This document shows, piece by piece, positions 16,358 to 24,230 of a DNA stretch of 64,000 bases. Location of the stretch: contig NZ_JBJMAV010000001.1 in assembly GCF_046600715.1 (NCBI RefSeq), forward strand, positions 186,001 to 250,000, written 5' to 3'. Position numbers and translations under genes: made by a program. The notes beneath the pieces were generated by a model. It did not search any database, was not told where the DNA came from, and worked only from the letters and a program-made list of their open reading frames with translations. The stretch's first letter is position 1. Each line of letters begins with the position of its first letter. The stretch is from Lysobacter_C viscosus. GTDB lineage: Bacteria > Pseudomonadota > Gammaproteobacteria > Xanthomonadales > Xanthomonadaceae.

Positions 16358-17044
16358 TCAGTTCAGCGCGATCCGGATCGCGGCGGCCGCCGCCAGTGGT
16401 GCCAGCACCAGTGCCAGCACCAGCCCGGCTGCAAGCAGCAGCAACGCACCGGTGGGGTCCAATCCCTGCGCCGAGGCCGCCACGCTGCCGGCCCCGAACA
16501 CCAGGACCGGGACGTACAGGGGCAGCGCCAGCAGGGCAACGAGTATACCGGAGCGCCGCATCCCGACCGTCAGCGCGGCCACCACCGAGCCCAGCAGGCT
16601 GAGCAGGGGCGTGCCCAGTGCCAGGCCGGCCAGCAGCAGCCCCAGCTGGTCGCGGGGCAGGTACAGCAACTCGCCCAGGACCGGGGTGGCAACCAGCAGC
16701 GGCAGCGAGGTGCTGGCCCAGTGCATGAAGGTCCGCACGGCCACCAGCCATGCGAGGGGTACCGGCGCCAGCATCCACTGCTCCAGCGAGCCGTCCTCCG
16801 CATCGCCCCGGAACAGGGTATCCAGCGACAGCAGCCCGGCCAGCAGCACCGCGACCCACAGCACCGCGCCCGCCGACGGGGCCAGCGCCTCGCGCTCCCC
16901 ACCCAGTGCCAGCGCGAACAGCACCACCACCAGCAAGGCGAACAGCGCCGGCTGCATCGCATCGCCCCGGCGGCGCCACAGCAGCCGGGCGTCACGGGCC
17001 ACCAGCGCGCGGGCGGTGGAGAGGAGCGTGGGCGCGGCGCTCAT
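16358..17044 (-). CDS. ccmB: Heme exporter membrane subunit CcmB
   Basis: A 228-residue ABC-type membrane subunit with about six helices. It pairs with CcmA in the transporter that releases heme-loaded CcmE from CcmC and CcmD. The sequence starts with a typical CcmB amphipathic segment (LVARDARLLWRRRGDAMQP) and contains GDAEDGSLEQWMLAPVPL in the central region. The start overlaps the ccmA stop by four bases. Confidence 0.93.
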   Translation of the reverse strand: MSAAPTLLSTARALVARDARLLWRRRGDAMQPALFALLVVVLFALALGGEREALAPSAGAVLWVAVLLAGLLSLDTLFRGDAEDGSLEQWMLAPVPLAWLVAVRTFMHWASTSLPLLVATPVLGELLYLPRDQLGLLLAGLALGTPLLSLLGSVVAALTVGMRRSGILVALLALPLYVPVLVFGAGSVAASAQGLDPTGALLLLAAGLVLALVLAPLAAAAAIRIALN

Positions 17045-17685
17045 GACCGCTTCTCCAGCACCAGCGTCCGGGTCCGTACCGGCGGTGCCGCGTACGCCCC
17101 GTGCGTGGTCACCAGCGCCGCGCCGCCGGCACGGAGCTGGGCCTGCACCATCCGGTTGACCAGTTCGATGCCGTCAAGGTCCAGGTTGGCGTAGGGCTCG
17201 TCCAGCAGCCACATCGGTGCCGGGGACAGCCACAGCCTCGCCAGTCCAAGGCGCTTCTTCTGGCCGGCCGAAAGCTGCCGCAGCAACGCGTCCCCATAGC
17301 CGGCCAGGCCGACCATCGCCAGTGCGTTCTCGGGCAACTGGGCGCGCCGCCGTCCGTGCAGGCCGCACTGGAAGTCGAGGTTCTCCATGACGCTGAGGTC
17401 GGCCTTCAGTCCGGGCAGGTGCCCCAGGTAGGCCATGGCGCTGGCGCGGCGCGCCGGGCGGGCAGGCTCGCCGTCGATATCGACCGTGCCGCCATCGGCG
17501 CGCAGCAGGCCGACCAGGACCCGCAGCAAGGTGGTCTTGCCGGCCCCGTTGTCGCCCTGCACCAGCAGCGCCTCACCGGCGTCCACGGAGAAATCCAATG
17601 GGCCGAAGACCGGCAGGTCGTTGCGCGAATAGCGCAGGCCGTTGACGTGCAGCAGGGGTGGCGCGGGATGGTCGGGGGTCGGCAA
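17041..17685 (-). CDS. ccmA: Heme exporter ATP-binding subunit CcmA
   Basis: A 214-residue ABC ATPase. Walker A is GDNGAGKTTLL near residue 43-53, the signature LSAGQKKRLGLARL near 138-151, and Walker B ends WLLDEPYANLD near 158-168. First gene of the ccm operon. The only start codon that keeps the N-terminus (LLHVNGLRYSRN) is TTG at 17685, since the frame has a stop 12 codons upstream and no ATG or GTG between. A -10-like TAGAAT lies at 17716-17721 on the minus strand, about 31 bp upstream of this start, and is a plausible operon promoter. Confidence 0.9.
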   Translation of the reverse strand: MPTPDHPAPPLLHVNGLRYSRNDLPVFGPLDFSVDAGEALLVQGDNGAGKTTLLRVLVGLLRADGGTVDIDGEPARPARRASAMAYLGHLPGLKADLSVMENLDFQCGLHGRRRAQLPENALAMVGLAGYGDALLRQLSAGQKKRLGLARLWLSPAPMWLLDEPYANLDLDGIELVNRMVQAQLRAGGAALVTTHGAYAAPPVRTRTLVLEKRS

Positions 17686-17768
17686 CGGGCGCGGCCAGTC
17701 AACTGGGGGCCGGCAATTCTACCGGGCCACCTTCCGCCCGGCGGTCGACCCGCGTGACTCGTGTCGGG

Positions 17769-18239
17769 TCATTCGACCCAGTCGACGTGGGGCGCCATCG
17801 GGGCGCCTTGCGGACGATGCAGCAGCATCTGCAGGCGCACCGGCTGGCCGCGATCCCAAGACAGGATGCCGGCCTGCCCGAACTCCTGCGCCAGGGTCGA
17901 GCTCGCGCAGTCGTCCAGTCCCGCGACCAGCCAGCCCGGTTCGCGCCAGTCGCCCTGCGCGCCCTGCGACCAGGCGGCGTGGCGCTGCAGCCCGGCCGCG
18001 TCGAGCCGGGTTACAAGCAACGCATCGGCGGTGTCGTTGGCGGCATCGGAGTGGACTTCCGACGCCGGGTTCCAGGCGGTGATGAAGACATAGCGTTCGG
18101 CCGGCCAGTACGCCTCCAGGTCGGACGCCACCTGCCCAACGGCCAGGGGCAAGGTGTCGCCATCGATCATCACGCAGTAGCGGGCGCCGGCATACGCCGC
18201 CGCCAGGCCTGCGGCATCAACCACGGTGAGCGTGCGCAT
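17769..18239 (-). CDS. DUF3293 domain protein
   Basis: A 156-residue cytosolic protein matching DUF3293, a family of unknown function common in Xanthomonadaceae. It has no signal peptide or membrane helix. Visible features are the N-terminal AAAYAGARYCVMIDG and the middle YVFITAWNPAS, typical of the family. Start ATG at 18239 has no Shine-Dalgarno, but a promoter-like TTGCAA-N17-GACACT ends six bases before it, which predicts a leaderless transcript. It is isolated between the ccm operon and an aminotransferase gene that is transcribed the other way. Confidence 0.8.
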   Translation of the reverse strand: MRTLTVVDAAGLAAAYAGARYCVMIDGDTLPLAVGQVASDLEAYWPAERYVFITAWNPASEVHSDAANDTADALLVTRLDAAGLQRHAAWSQGAQGDWREPGWLVAGLDDCASSTLAQEFGQAGILSWDRGQPVRLQMLLHRPQGAPMAPHVDWVE

Positions 18240-18245
18240 GGGGCG

Positions 18246-18274
18246 AGTGTCCAGCGTGGGCGATCGGGTTGCAA
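18246..18274 (-). promoter_or_regulatory. Putative leaderless promoter of the DUF3293 gene
   Basis: On the minus strand TTGCAA (18274-18269), a 17-bp spacer, and GACACT (18251-18246) are followed by six bases and then the ATG at 18239. The spacing is that of a sigma-70 promoter with its start at the A of the ATG. Confidence 0.45.
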
Positions 18275-18419
18275 ACGCGGAAGGCACTGTCGTCCCCACC
18301 CTGGGCAGGGTGGGACGGCGCGTTCCCTGGGCATCGGCACTGCATCCCGACCGTTTCGCACGCCGCCATCGCCGGGTTTCGTAGACTCGGCGGCCGTTTC
18401 GCTTCATCGAGCCGCCGCC

Positions 18420-19577
18420 ATGCCCGTGCCCGCCCCCGCGACCAAACTTCCCAACGTCGGCACCACGATCTTCACCGTGATGTCGCAGCTCGCCGCCGAA
18501 CACGGCGCAGTCAACCTGGGGCAGGGGTTCCCCGACTTCGACGTGCCCGAACGGCTGGTGCAGGCGCTGGGGCGCGCCATGCGCGAAGGCAGGAACCAGT
18601 ACGCGCCGATGACCGGCCTGCCGGTGCTGCGCGAGGCGATCGCAGCCAAGACCGAGCGTTGCTACGGCCATCGCCCCGACCCGGATGCCGAGATCACCGT
18701 GACCTCGGGCGCCAGCGAGGCCATCTTCGATGCGGTACACGCCGTGGTGCGGCCCGGCGACGAGGTGATCGTGCTGGACCCCTGCTACGACTGCTACGAA
18801 CCGGCCATCGACCTGGCCGGTGGCCACGCGGTGCACGTGCCGCTGGACCCGGCGCACTTCCGCGCCGACTGGGACCGCATCCGTGCGGCGGTCACTGCGA
18901 ATACGCGGATGATCATCACCAACACCCCGCACAACCCGTCGGGCGCGATGTTCAGCGGCGACGACATCGCGCAGTTGGCCGCGTTGCTGCACGACACCGG
19001 CATCTACCTGCTGTCGGACGAGGTGTACGAGCACATCGTGTTCGATGGCGCGCGCCACGAGTCGGCCCTGCGCTACCCGGCCCTGCGCGAGCGCGCATTC
19101 GTGGTGTCCAGCTTCGGCAAGACCTACCACTGCACCGGCTGGAAGGTCGGCTACTGCATCGCGCCGCCGGCGCTGTCGGCTGAACTGCGCAAGGTCCACC
19201 AGTACAACACCTTCTGTACCTTCACCCCGGCGCAGGCGGCGTTCGCCGAGATGATCGAGGCCGAGCCGGCGCATTACGAAGGACTGGGCGCGTTCTACCA
19301 GGCCAAGCGCGACCGGTTCCAGGAGCAGTTGCTGGATACGCGGCTGAAGTCGCTGGAGGTGCCCGGTGGCTACTTCCAGCTGGTCGACTACTCGGCGGTG
19401 AGCGACCTGGACGACGCCTCGTTCTGCCGCTGGCTGACGGTGGAGAAGGGCGTGTGCGCGATCCCGCTTTCGCCCTTCTATGCCACGCCGCCGCGGCGAC
19501 AGCACCTGGCCCGGCTGTGCTTCGCCAAGAACGAGGCGACGCTGGATGCTGCAATCGAGCGCCTGAAGGACCTTTGA
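18420..19577 (+). CDS. PLP-dependent aminotransferase (methionine/kynurenine aminotransferase type)
   Basis: A 385-residue class I/II aminotransferase. The Schiff-base lysine is K234 in SSFGKTYHCTGWKVGY; NTPHNPSGAMF (168-178) and SDEVYEHIVFDG (199-210) are the standard cofactor motifs. The SFGKTYH-TGWK form resembles YbdL-type methionine aminotransferases and kynurenine/glutamine transaminases, which use methionine or aromatic amino acids with 2-oxo acids. Start ATG at 18420 gives the expected N-terminus KLPNVGTTIFTVMSQLA; a TAGACT hexamer upstream near 18382 may be the -10. Divergent from the DUF3293 gene. Confidence 0.9.
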   Translation: MPVPAPATKLPNVGTTIFTVMSQLAAEHGAVNLGQGFPDFDVPERLVQALGRAMREGRNQYAPMTGLPVLREAIAAKTERCYGHRPDPDAEITVTSGASEAIFDAVHAVVRPGDEVIVLDPCYDCYEPAIDLAGGHAVHVPLDPAHFRADWDRIRAAVTANTRMIITNTPHNPSGAMFSGDDIAQLAALLHDTGIYLLSDEVYEHIVFDGARHESALRYPALRERAFVVSSFGKTYHCTGWKVGYCIAPPALSAELRKVHQYNTFCTFTPAQAAFAEMIEAEPAHYEGLGAFYQAKRDRFQEQLLDTRLKSLEVPGGYFQLVDYSAVSDLDDASFCRWLTVEKGVCAIPLSPFYATPPRRQHLARLCFAKNEATLDAAIERLKDL

Positions 19578-19687
19578 GCGCAATGATGGATGGAGCGCGC
19601 GCGGCCTGAACGGGACCCGGCGGCGATAACCCGGCATTCACCGCGGCGCGCCGATGCTGGCATGGTTTTCCGCCGTGGAGCAGCGCC

Positions 19688-20419
19688 ATGCACGCCAAGC
19701 AGATCGACACCCAGACCCCAGCGGCCTCGCGCCGGTTCCGGGCCCTACCCAAAGCGCTCGCGGCGTCCGCGTTGCTGCTTGCCCTGGGTGGCTGTGCCAC
19801 CGGCATGGGCGGGCTGGGCGGGGCATACCCCGGTGGCTACGGCCAGGGCCAGAGTTATCCGGACCAGTACCGCGGCCAATACGGCAGCCAGCGCCTGCTG
19901 GGCACCGTGCAGGGCGTGGATCCCCGCTACGGCCGGATCGTGCTGAGCACCGAAGGCCGCGGAGGGTATGGCGGTGGGCAGGTCGAGGTCATGTACGACC
20001 GCAATACCCAGCTGGTCTACCAGGGCCGGGTGCTGCCGGTCGACGGGCTGGAGCGTGGCGACCGCATCAGCGTGGACACCGTGCGTTCGGGCAACCGCCT
20101 GGTCGCGCGCCGTATCGAGGTCGTCCACAACGTGCGCGACAGCCGTGGCGGCAGCTACTACGGTGGCGAACTCAACGGCGCGGTCGCGTTCGTCGATACG
20201 CGATCGCGCGTGATCGGCCTGACCCGCGGCGGCTACAGCGGCCGCGAGGAGCGCGTGTACTACGACGAGCGCACCGCCGTCGAGTACCGCGGCCAGTTCT
20301 ACCGCCCCGATGAGCTCGAGCGTGGCGACGTGCTTCGCATCCAGGCCCGTCCCCGTGGCAACGACTGGGTCGCCGAGCGGATCTGGGTCGAAGTGAACGT
20401 CCGCGACCGCAGGCGCTGA
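19688..20419 (+). CDS. Lipoprotein with two tandem copies of a DUF5666-like domain
   Basis: A 243-residue predicted lipoprotein. The N-terminus has a basic stretch, a hydrophobic segment and the lipobox LALGGC (C36). After a Gly/Tyr-rich linker there are two homologous units: about 68-150 (begins LLGTVQGVDPRYGRIVL, ends HNVRD) and about 159-241 (begins LNGAVAFVDTRSRVIGL, ends VNVRD). Both contain the shared block LERGD near their ends, so the gene arose by internal duplication. The units look like DUF5666/OB-type beta domains. Shine-Dalgarno GGAG lies seven bases before the ATG. Function unknown; an outer-membrane or periplasmic binding protein is an inference. Confidence 0.75.
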   Translation: MHAKQIDTQTPAASRRFRALPKALAASALLLALGGCATGMGGLGGAYPGGYGQGQSYPDQYRGQYGSQRLLGTVQGVDPRYGRIVLSTEGRGGYGGGQVEVMYDRNTQLVYQGRVLPVDGLERGDRISVDTVRSGNRLVARRIEVVHNVRDSRGGSYYGGELNGAVAFVDTRSRVIGLTRGGYSGREERVYYDERTAVEYRGQFYRPDELERGDVLRIQARPRGNDWVAERIWVEVNVRDRRR

Positions 20420-20434
20420 TCGCAGGCAGCCGGG

Positions 20435-20468
20435 CGGGGCGCGTCGAGGTGGCGCGCCCCGGTACAAT
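20435..20468 (+). promoter_or_regulatory. Hairpin and leaderless promoter of uup
   Basis: GGGGCGCG (20435-20442) and CGCGCCCC (20452-20459) form a hairpin between the lipoprotein gene and uup. Directly after it TACAAT (20463-20468) ends six bases before the uup ATG at 20475, placing the expected transcript start on the A of the ATG. No good -35 box is seen at 17 bp. The hairpin lacks a T-tract, so it may be an operator or an extragenic palindrome rather than a terminator. Confidence 0.5.
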
Positions 20469-20474
20469 GGCCGG

Positions 20475-22358
20475 ATGCCTTTGATAACCCTCCAGGACGT
20501 CGACTACAGCGTCGGCGGCCCGCTGCTGCTCCAGAACGTCCAGCTGTCCATCGAACCCGGCGAGCGCATCGCGCTGATCGGCCGCAATGGCGCCGGCAAG
20601 TCCACCCTGATGAAACTGATCGCCGGCGAGCTGGTGCCCGACGACGGCGAGGTGCGCCGCGAGGCCACGGCCCGCGTGGCGCGCCTGGAGCAGGAAGTAC
20701 CTGCGGGTGCGGCCGGCGACGTATGGGACGTGGTCGCCGGCGGCATGGGCGAAGTAGGCACCTGGCTGGCCGAGTACCACCACCTGAGCCATGCCGAGGA
20801 GTTCGATGGCGACGCCCTGGCGGAGGTTCAGGGACGGATCGAGGCGGTCGGTGGGTGGAGCCTGGACCAGCGCGTGGTCGAGACGCTGGAGCGCCTCGGG
20901 CTGGACGGAGACGCCGCGTTCTCGGGTCTGTCAGGTGGGATGAAGCGTCGGGTGCTGCTGGCGCGCGCGCTGGTTTCGGCCCCCGACCTGCTCTTGCTGG
21001 ACGAACCGACCAACCACCTCGACATCGAGGCGATCGACTGGCTCGAGACCTTCCTGAAGGGCTGGGCAGGATCGCTGCTGTTCGTCACCCACGACCGGCG
21101 CTTCCTGAAGGCGCTGGCAACGCGCATCGTCGAGATCGACCGCGGGCAGGTCACCAGCTGGCCGGGTGACTGGGCCAACTACGAGCGACGCCGCGAGGAG
21201 CGCTTGAACGCCGAGGCGCAGGAGAACGCCCGCTTCGACAAGCTGCTTGCGCAGGAGGAAGTCTGGATCCGGCAGGGCATCAAGGCGCGCCGCACCCGTG
21301 ACGAGGGGCGCGTGCGCCGGCTGAAGACGATGCGCAACGAACGTGCCGAACGGCGTGCGCATACCGGCAACGTGCGGATGGATTTCGCCCAGTCCGAGTC
21401 CTCGGGCAAGAAGGTGGTCGAGGCGCGCGACGTGTCGTTCGACTACGGCGGAAAGCCGCTGCTGCGTGACGTGTCCACCACCATCTTCCGGGGCGACCGG
21501 ATCGGGCTGATCGGGCCCAACGGCAGCGGCAAGACCACCCTGATCAAGGTCCTGCTCGGCGAGCTGGCGCCTACCTCGGGCGAGGTGCGGCTCGGCAGCA
21601 ACCTGCAGGTGGCGTACTTCGACCAGTACCGCGCGACCCTGCGGGAGGACTGGAACGCGCTGGAGAACGTGTCCGAGGGCCGCGAGTTCGTGGAGGTCGG
21701 CGGCAAGAGCAAGCACGTGATCGGCTACCTGCAGGACTTCCTGTTCACTCCCGAGCGCGCGCGGGCGCCGATCACCCGGCTCTCGGGGGGCGAGCGCAAC
21801 CGCCTGCTGCTGGCCAAGCTGTTCGCACAGCCGTCCAACCTGCTGGTCATGGACGAACCGACCAACGACCTGGACGTCGAGACCCTGGAGCTGCTCGAGG
21901 AGATCCTCGGCGACTACGCCGGCACGCTGCTGCTGGTCAGCCACGACCGAGACTTCCTGGACAACGTGGTGACCTCCACCCTGGTGATGGAAGGCGACGG
22001 CCGCGTCGGCGAGTACGTCGGCGGTTACAGCGACTGGCTGCGCCAGCGCCGGGTCGAATTCACCGCGCCGGCGCCGTCCGGGCCGGTTTCGATGCCGGTG
22101 TCCCCGATCGCGGCTGCCGCCACCACGCCCTCCGCGCCGCGGCGCAAGCTCGGGTTCAAGGAGTCGCGCGAACTGGAGCAGCTTCCCGGGCGGATCGAGG
22201 CGCTGGAAACACGTATCGCGCAGCTTTCAGCGGCGATGGCGGAACCCGCCTACTTCCAGCGCGAACCCGCGGCGGTCGCCTCCGACAATGCCGCCCTGGC
22301 CGAGGCACAGCAGCAGCTCGAGGTTGCATTCGCCCGCTGGGCGGAACTGGACGGGTAG
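20475..22358 (+). CDS. uup: ABC-F ATPase Uup
   Basis: A 627-residue soluble protein with two ATP-binding domains and no membrane part. Domain 1: Walker A GRNGAGKST (about 36-44), signature LSGGMKRRV, Walker B LLLLDEPTNHLD. Domain 2: Walker A GPNGSGKTT (about 351-359), signature LSGGERNR, Walker B LLVMDEPTNDLD. A linker of charged helices separates them and a C-terminal coiled-coil extension (about 555-625) is the Uup mark that distinguishes it from EttA and YheS. ABC-F proteins act on ribosomes; Uup also affects transposon excision in E. coli. Upstream TACAAT six bases before the ATG suggests a leaderless mRNA. Confidence 0.93.
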   Translation: MPLITLQDVDYSVGGPLLLQNVQLSIEPGERIALIGRNGAGKSTLMKLIAGELVPDDGEVRREATARVARLEQEVPAGAAGDVWDVVAGGMGEVGTWLAEYHHLSHAEEFDGDALAEVQGRIEAVGGWSLDQRVVETLERLGLDGDAAFSGLSGGMKRRVLLARALVSAPDLLLLDEPTNHLDIEAIDWLETFLKGWAGSLLFVTHDRRFLKALATRIVEIDRGQVTSWPGDWANYERRREERLNAEAQENARFDKLLAQEEVWIRQGIKARRTRDEGRVRRLKTMRNERAERRAHTGNVRMDFAQSESSGKKVVEARDVSFDYGGKPLLRDVSTTIFRGDRIGLIGPNGSGKTTLIKVLLGELAPTSGEVRLGSNLQVAYFDQYRATLREDWNALENVSEGREFVEVGGKSKHVIGYLQDFLFTPERARAPITRLSGGERNRLLLAKLFAQPSNLLVMDEPTNDLDVETLELLEEILGDYAGTLLLVSHDRDFLDNVVTSTLVMEGDGRVGEYVGGYSDWLRQRRVEFTAPAPSGPVSMPVSPIAAAATTPSAPRRKLGFKESRELEQLPGRIEALETRIAQLSAAMAEPAYFQREPAAVASDNAALAEAQQQLEVAFARWAELDG

Positions 22359-22485
22359 GGCCCGGTCTTCAGCTTCGGCTCCGCGCCAGGGGATCGATGG
22401 TGGTGCGCCGGCATTGGGCTCGACCGGGCAGCGCGTACAGGCGCTTGCGATACGTCGCGCGCGCCCTGATCGACTTCCCGGCGCG

Positions 22486-23075
22486 ATGGAGTCCGTCCGG
22501 CGAAATCCCGTCGTTGCCCTCGTCGTTGCCGGGACGGTCATGTTTGCCGGCCCCTGGGGATCGGTGGCGGCGGCCGTCAAGGACCAGTCGTCTGCCGGTT
22601 TCACCATCGAGCATGGAGCCGTGGTCGCCATCGACGCGGCAACCGCATGGACGCGCTGGTCAATGGCGTCGATCGCTGGTGGCCCAAGGACCACACGTGG
22701 TGGGGCGTGGAATCGGCGCTGTCGATCGATGCGCGCGCAGGCGGCTGCTTCTGCGAGGTGGGTGGCGACCGCCAGGCGCGTCACCTCGAAGTGGTCTTCA
22801 CCGAGCCGGGCACGCCGTTGCGCATGACCGGCGGGCTGGGTCCGCTGCAGGGCGTGGGCCTGGACGGCGTGCTCGAATTCCGCCTGCAACCGGTCCGGGG
22901 CCCGGATGGCGCGGAGCGCCCGGACCTGACCCGGATCGTGTTGCACTACCGCGCCGGCGGCTACGCACCCGACCACATCGGGGCGTTCGCCCCGGTAGTC
23001 GACCGCGTGCAGGCGGCCCAGCTCAAGGGCCTGGTCGACCATCTCGCCATGATTGGGGCCGACGCCGCACCCTGA
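22486..23075 (+). pseudogene. SRPBCC/AHSA1-type protein split by a frameshift
   Basis: Two reading frames together encode one SRPBCC (START-like, Hsp90-activator homolog) protein. The first starts at ATG 22486 with a signal-like segment (ending GSVAAAVKD) and runs through FTIEHGAVVAIDAATAW; the second, one base out of phase, continues as DALVNGVDRWWPKDHTWWG to the stop at 23075. In intact relatives the block between these is continuous, and adding one G in the GGAC run near 22651 would restore it. The downstream frame alone starts at ATG 22647 and encodes 142 residues lacking the first strand. Either a real frameshift mutation or a sequencing error in a G-run; the rest of the domain is conserved. 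Confidence 0.75.
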
Positions 23076-23106
23076 GAGAACGGTGCGGGCGCTTCCACGC
23101 GGGACT

Positions 23107-23940
23107 TCAGCCGATGAAGCCGCCGCCATTCACGTGCAGGAACTGGCCGGTCACGTAGCTGCTGTCGTCGCACGCGAGGTAGACGTAGGCCGGGCCCAGC
23201 TCGCTGGGCTGGCCGGGGCGCTTCATCGGCGTGTCGCGACCGAACTCGCGCTGTTGCTTCTTGTTGAAGCTGGAGGTGATCAGCGGGGTCCAGATCGGGC
23301 CGGGTGCCACGCCGTTCACGCGGATGCCGCGGTCGACCACGTTCTTGGCCAGCGAGTAGGTGAACGTCTCGATCGCACCCTTGGTGGCGGCGTAGTCGAT
23401 CAGGTGGTCGCTGCCACGGAAGGAGGTGACCGAGCCGGTGTTGATGATCGCGCTTCCCTCCTGCATGTGCGCCAGGGCGTGGCGTGACAGGTGGAAGAAG
23501 GGATACACGTTGTTCTCGAAGGTGTCGCGCAACTGCGCGGGCGTGATCTCCTCCAGCGTGTCCTGGGGGACGTGGTCGGCGAGGTTGTTGACCAGCACGT
23601 CCAGCCGGCCCAGCGTCTTCACCGTCCGTGCCACGGCCGAGCGGCACAGCGCCTCGCGCCGGGCGTCGCCGCGGATCTGCAGGCAGCGCCGGCCTTCGGC
23701 CTCGACCATGTCGGCGGTGTCGCGTGCATCGCCGTCCTCGCTGAGATACAGGATGGCGACGTCCGCGCCTTCGCGGGCGAAGTGGACCGCGACCGAGCGT
23801 CCGATGCCGCTGTCGCCCCCGGTCACCAGCGCCACCTTGCCCTCCAGCTTGCCGGAACCGCGATAGCCCTCGCGGATGGTCTCGGGTCGCGGCGTCATCG
23901 ATCGCTGGCTGCCGGGGGATGCCTGCTTGCGGGTGGCCAT
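23107..23940 (-). CDS. SDR-family oxidoreductase (YhxC/GsoR-like stress type)
   Basis: A 277-residue short-chain dehydrogenase with an N-terminal extension of about 33 residues. The NAD(P) site is TGGDSGIG (40-47); catalytic residues are in NTGSVTSF (S170 or S173), Y183 and K187 of DYAATKGA. The C-terminal RVNGVAPGPIWTPL and NGGGFIG are typical. The extension and TGGDSGIGRSVA form match general-stress SDRs such as YhxC and YhdF of Bacillus; substrate is unknown. Start ATG at 23940 has AGGAG six bases upstream. It is convergent with the frameshifted SRPBCC gene. Confidence 0.88.
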   Translation of the reverse strand: MATRKQASPGSQRSMTPRPETIREGYRGSGKLEGKVALVTGGDSGIGRSVAVHFAREGADVAILYLSEDGDARDTADMVEAEGRRCLQIRGDARREALCRSAVARTVKTLGRLDVLVNNLADHVPQDTLEEITPAQLRDTFENNVYPFFHLSRHALAHMQEGSAIINTGSVTSFRGSDHLIDYAATKGAIETFTYSLAKNVVDRGIRVNGVAPGPIWTPLITSSFNKKQQREFGRDTPMKRPGQPSELGPAYVYLACDDSSYVTGQFLHVNGGGFIG

Positions 23941-24103
23941 GGGCGTCTCCTGGGTGGGGGAGCCATGGTCGGCAACCAGGCGTGGCCGGCTGATGAAGTG
24001 GCGGCACTCCCCGTATGCGCGCGCCCTCAATCCTGGAGTGGACCTCACACCGGGCGAAGCGTAGGTCGCCGCATTGCCAGCGGATCAGCGCCTCAAGGCC
24101 AGG

Positions 24104-24137
24104 GCCTGCAGGAGCGGCTTCAGCCCCTATCGTCGCC
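24104..24137 (+). repeat. Dispersed repeat with hairpin (copy 1)
   Basis: A short hairpin sequence GGAGCGGCTTCAGCCCC is followed by CTATCGTCGC. The 15-base segment GCCCCTATCGTCGCC (24123-24137) recurs exactly at 30939-30953, also after a small palindrome. The GGAGCGGCTTCAGCC core resembles extragenic repeats found widely in Xanthomonadaceae and Pseudomonas genomes. Confidence 0.55.
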
Positions 24138-24165
24138 ACAGCGGGTCAAGCTTCCACACCCTGCG

Positions 24166-24218
24166 GGGTCGGTCCCGGAGAACCCGGGCAAGCCCGGATT
24201 CCCCGCAAAGACCGACCC
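24166..24218. repeat. Imperfect long hairpin between SDR and M14 peptidase genes
   Basis: GGGTCGGTC (24166-24174) and GACCGACCC (24210-24218) are perfect arms of a stem whose loop contains a second palindrome (CCGGGCAAGCCCGG). It lies 13 bases after the stop of the M14 peptidase gene on that gene's 3' side, so it may end transcription, but no T-tract is visible on the minus strand. Confidence 0.5.
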
Positions 24219-24230
24219 ACCTTGTTCACC

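Noticed and set aside
20435..20459. Hairpin before uup as a rho-independent terminator
   Set aside because: The stem is followed by GGTACAATGG and not a T-tract, so termination is doubtful; kept only as part of the promoter region.
22288..22485. Plus-strand frame joining the uup end to the SRPBCC gene
   Set aside because: It is read inside uup in another frame; the SRPBCC signal peptide starts at ATG 22486.
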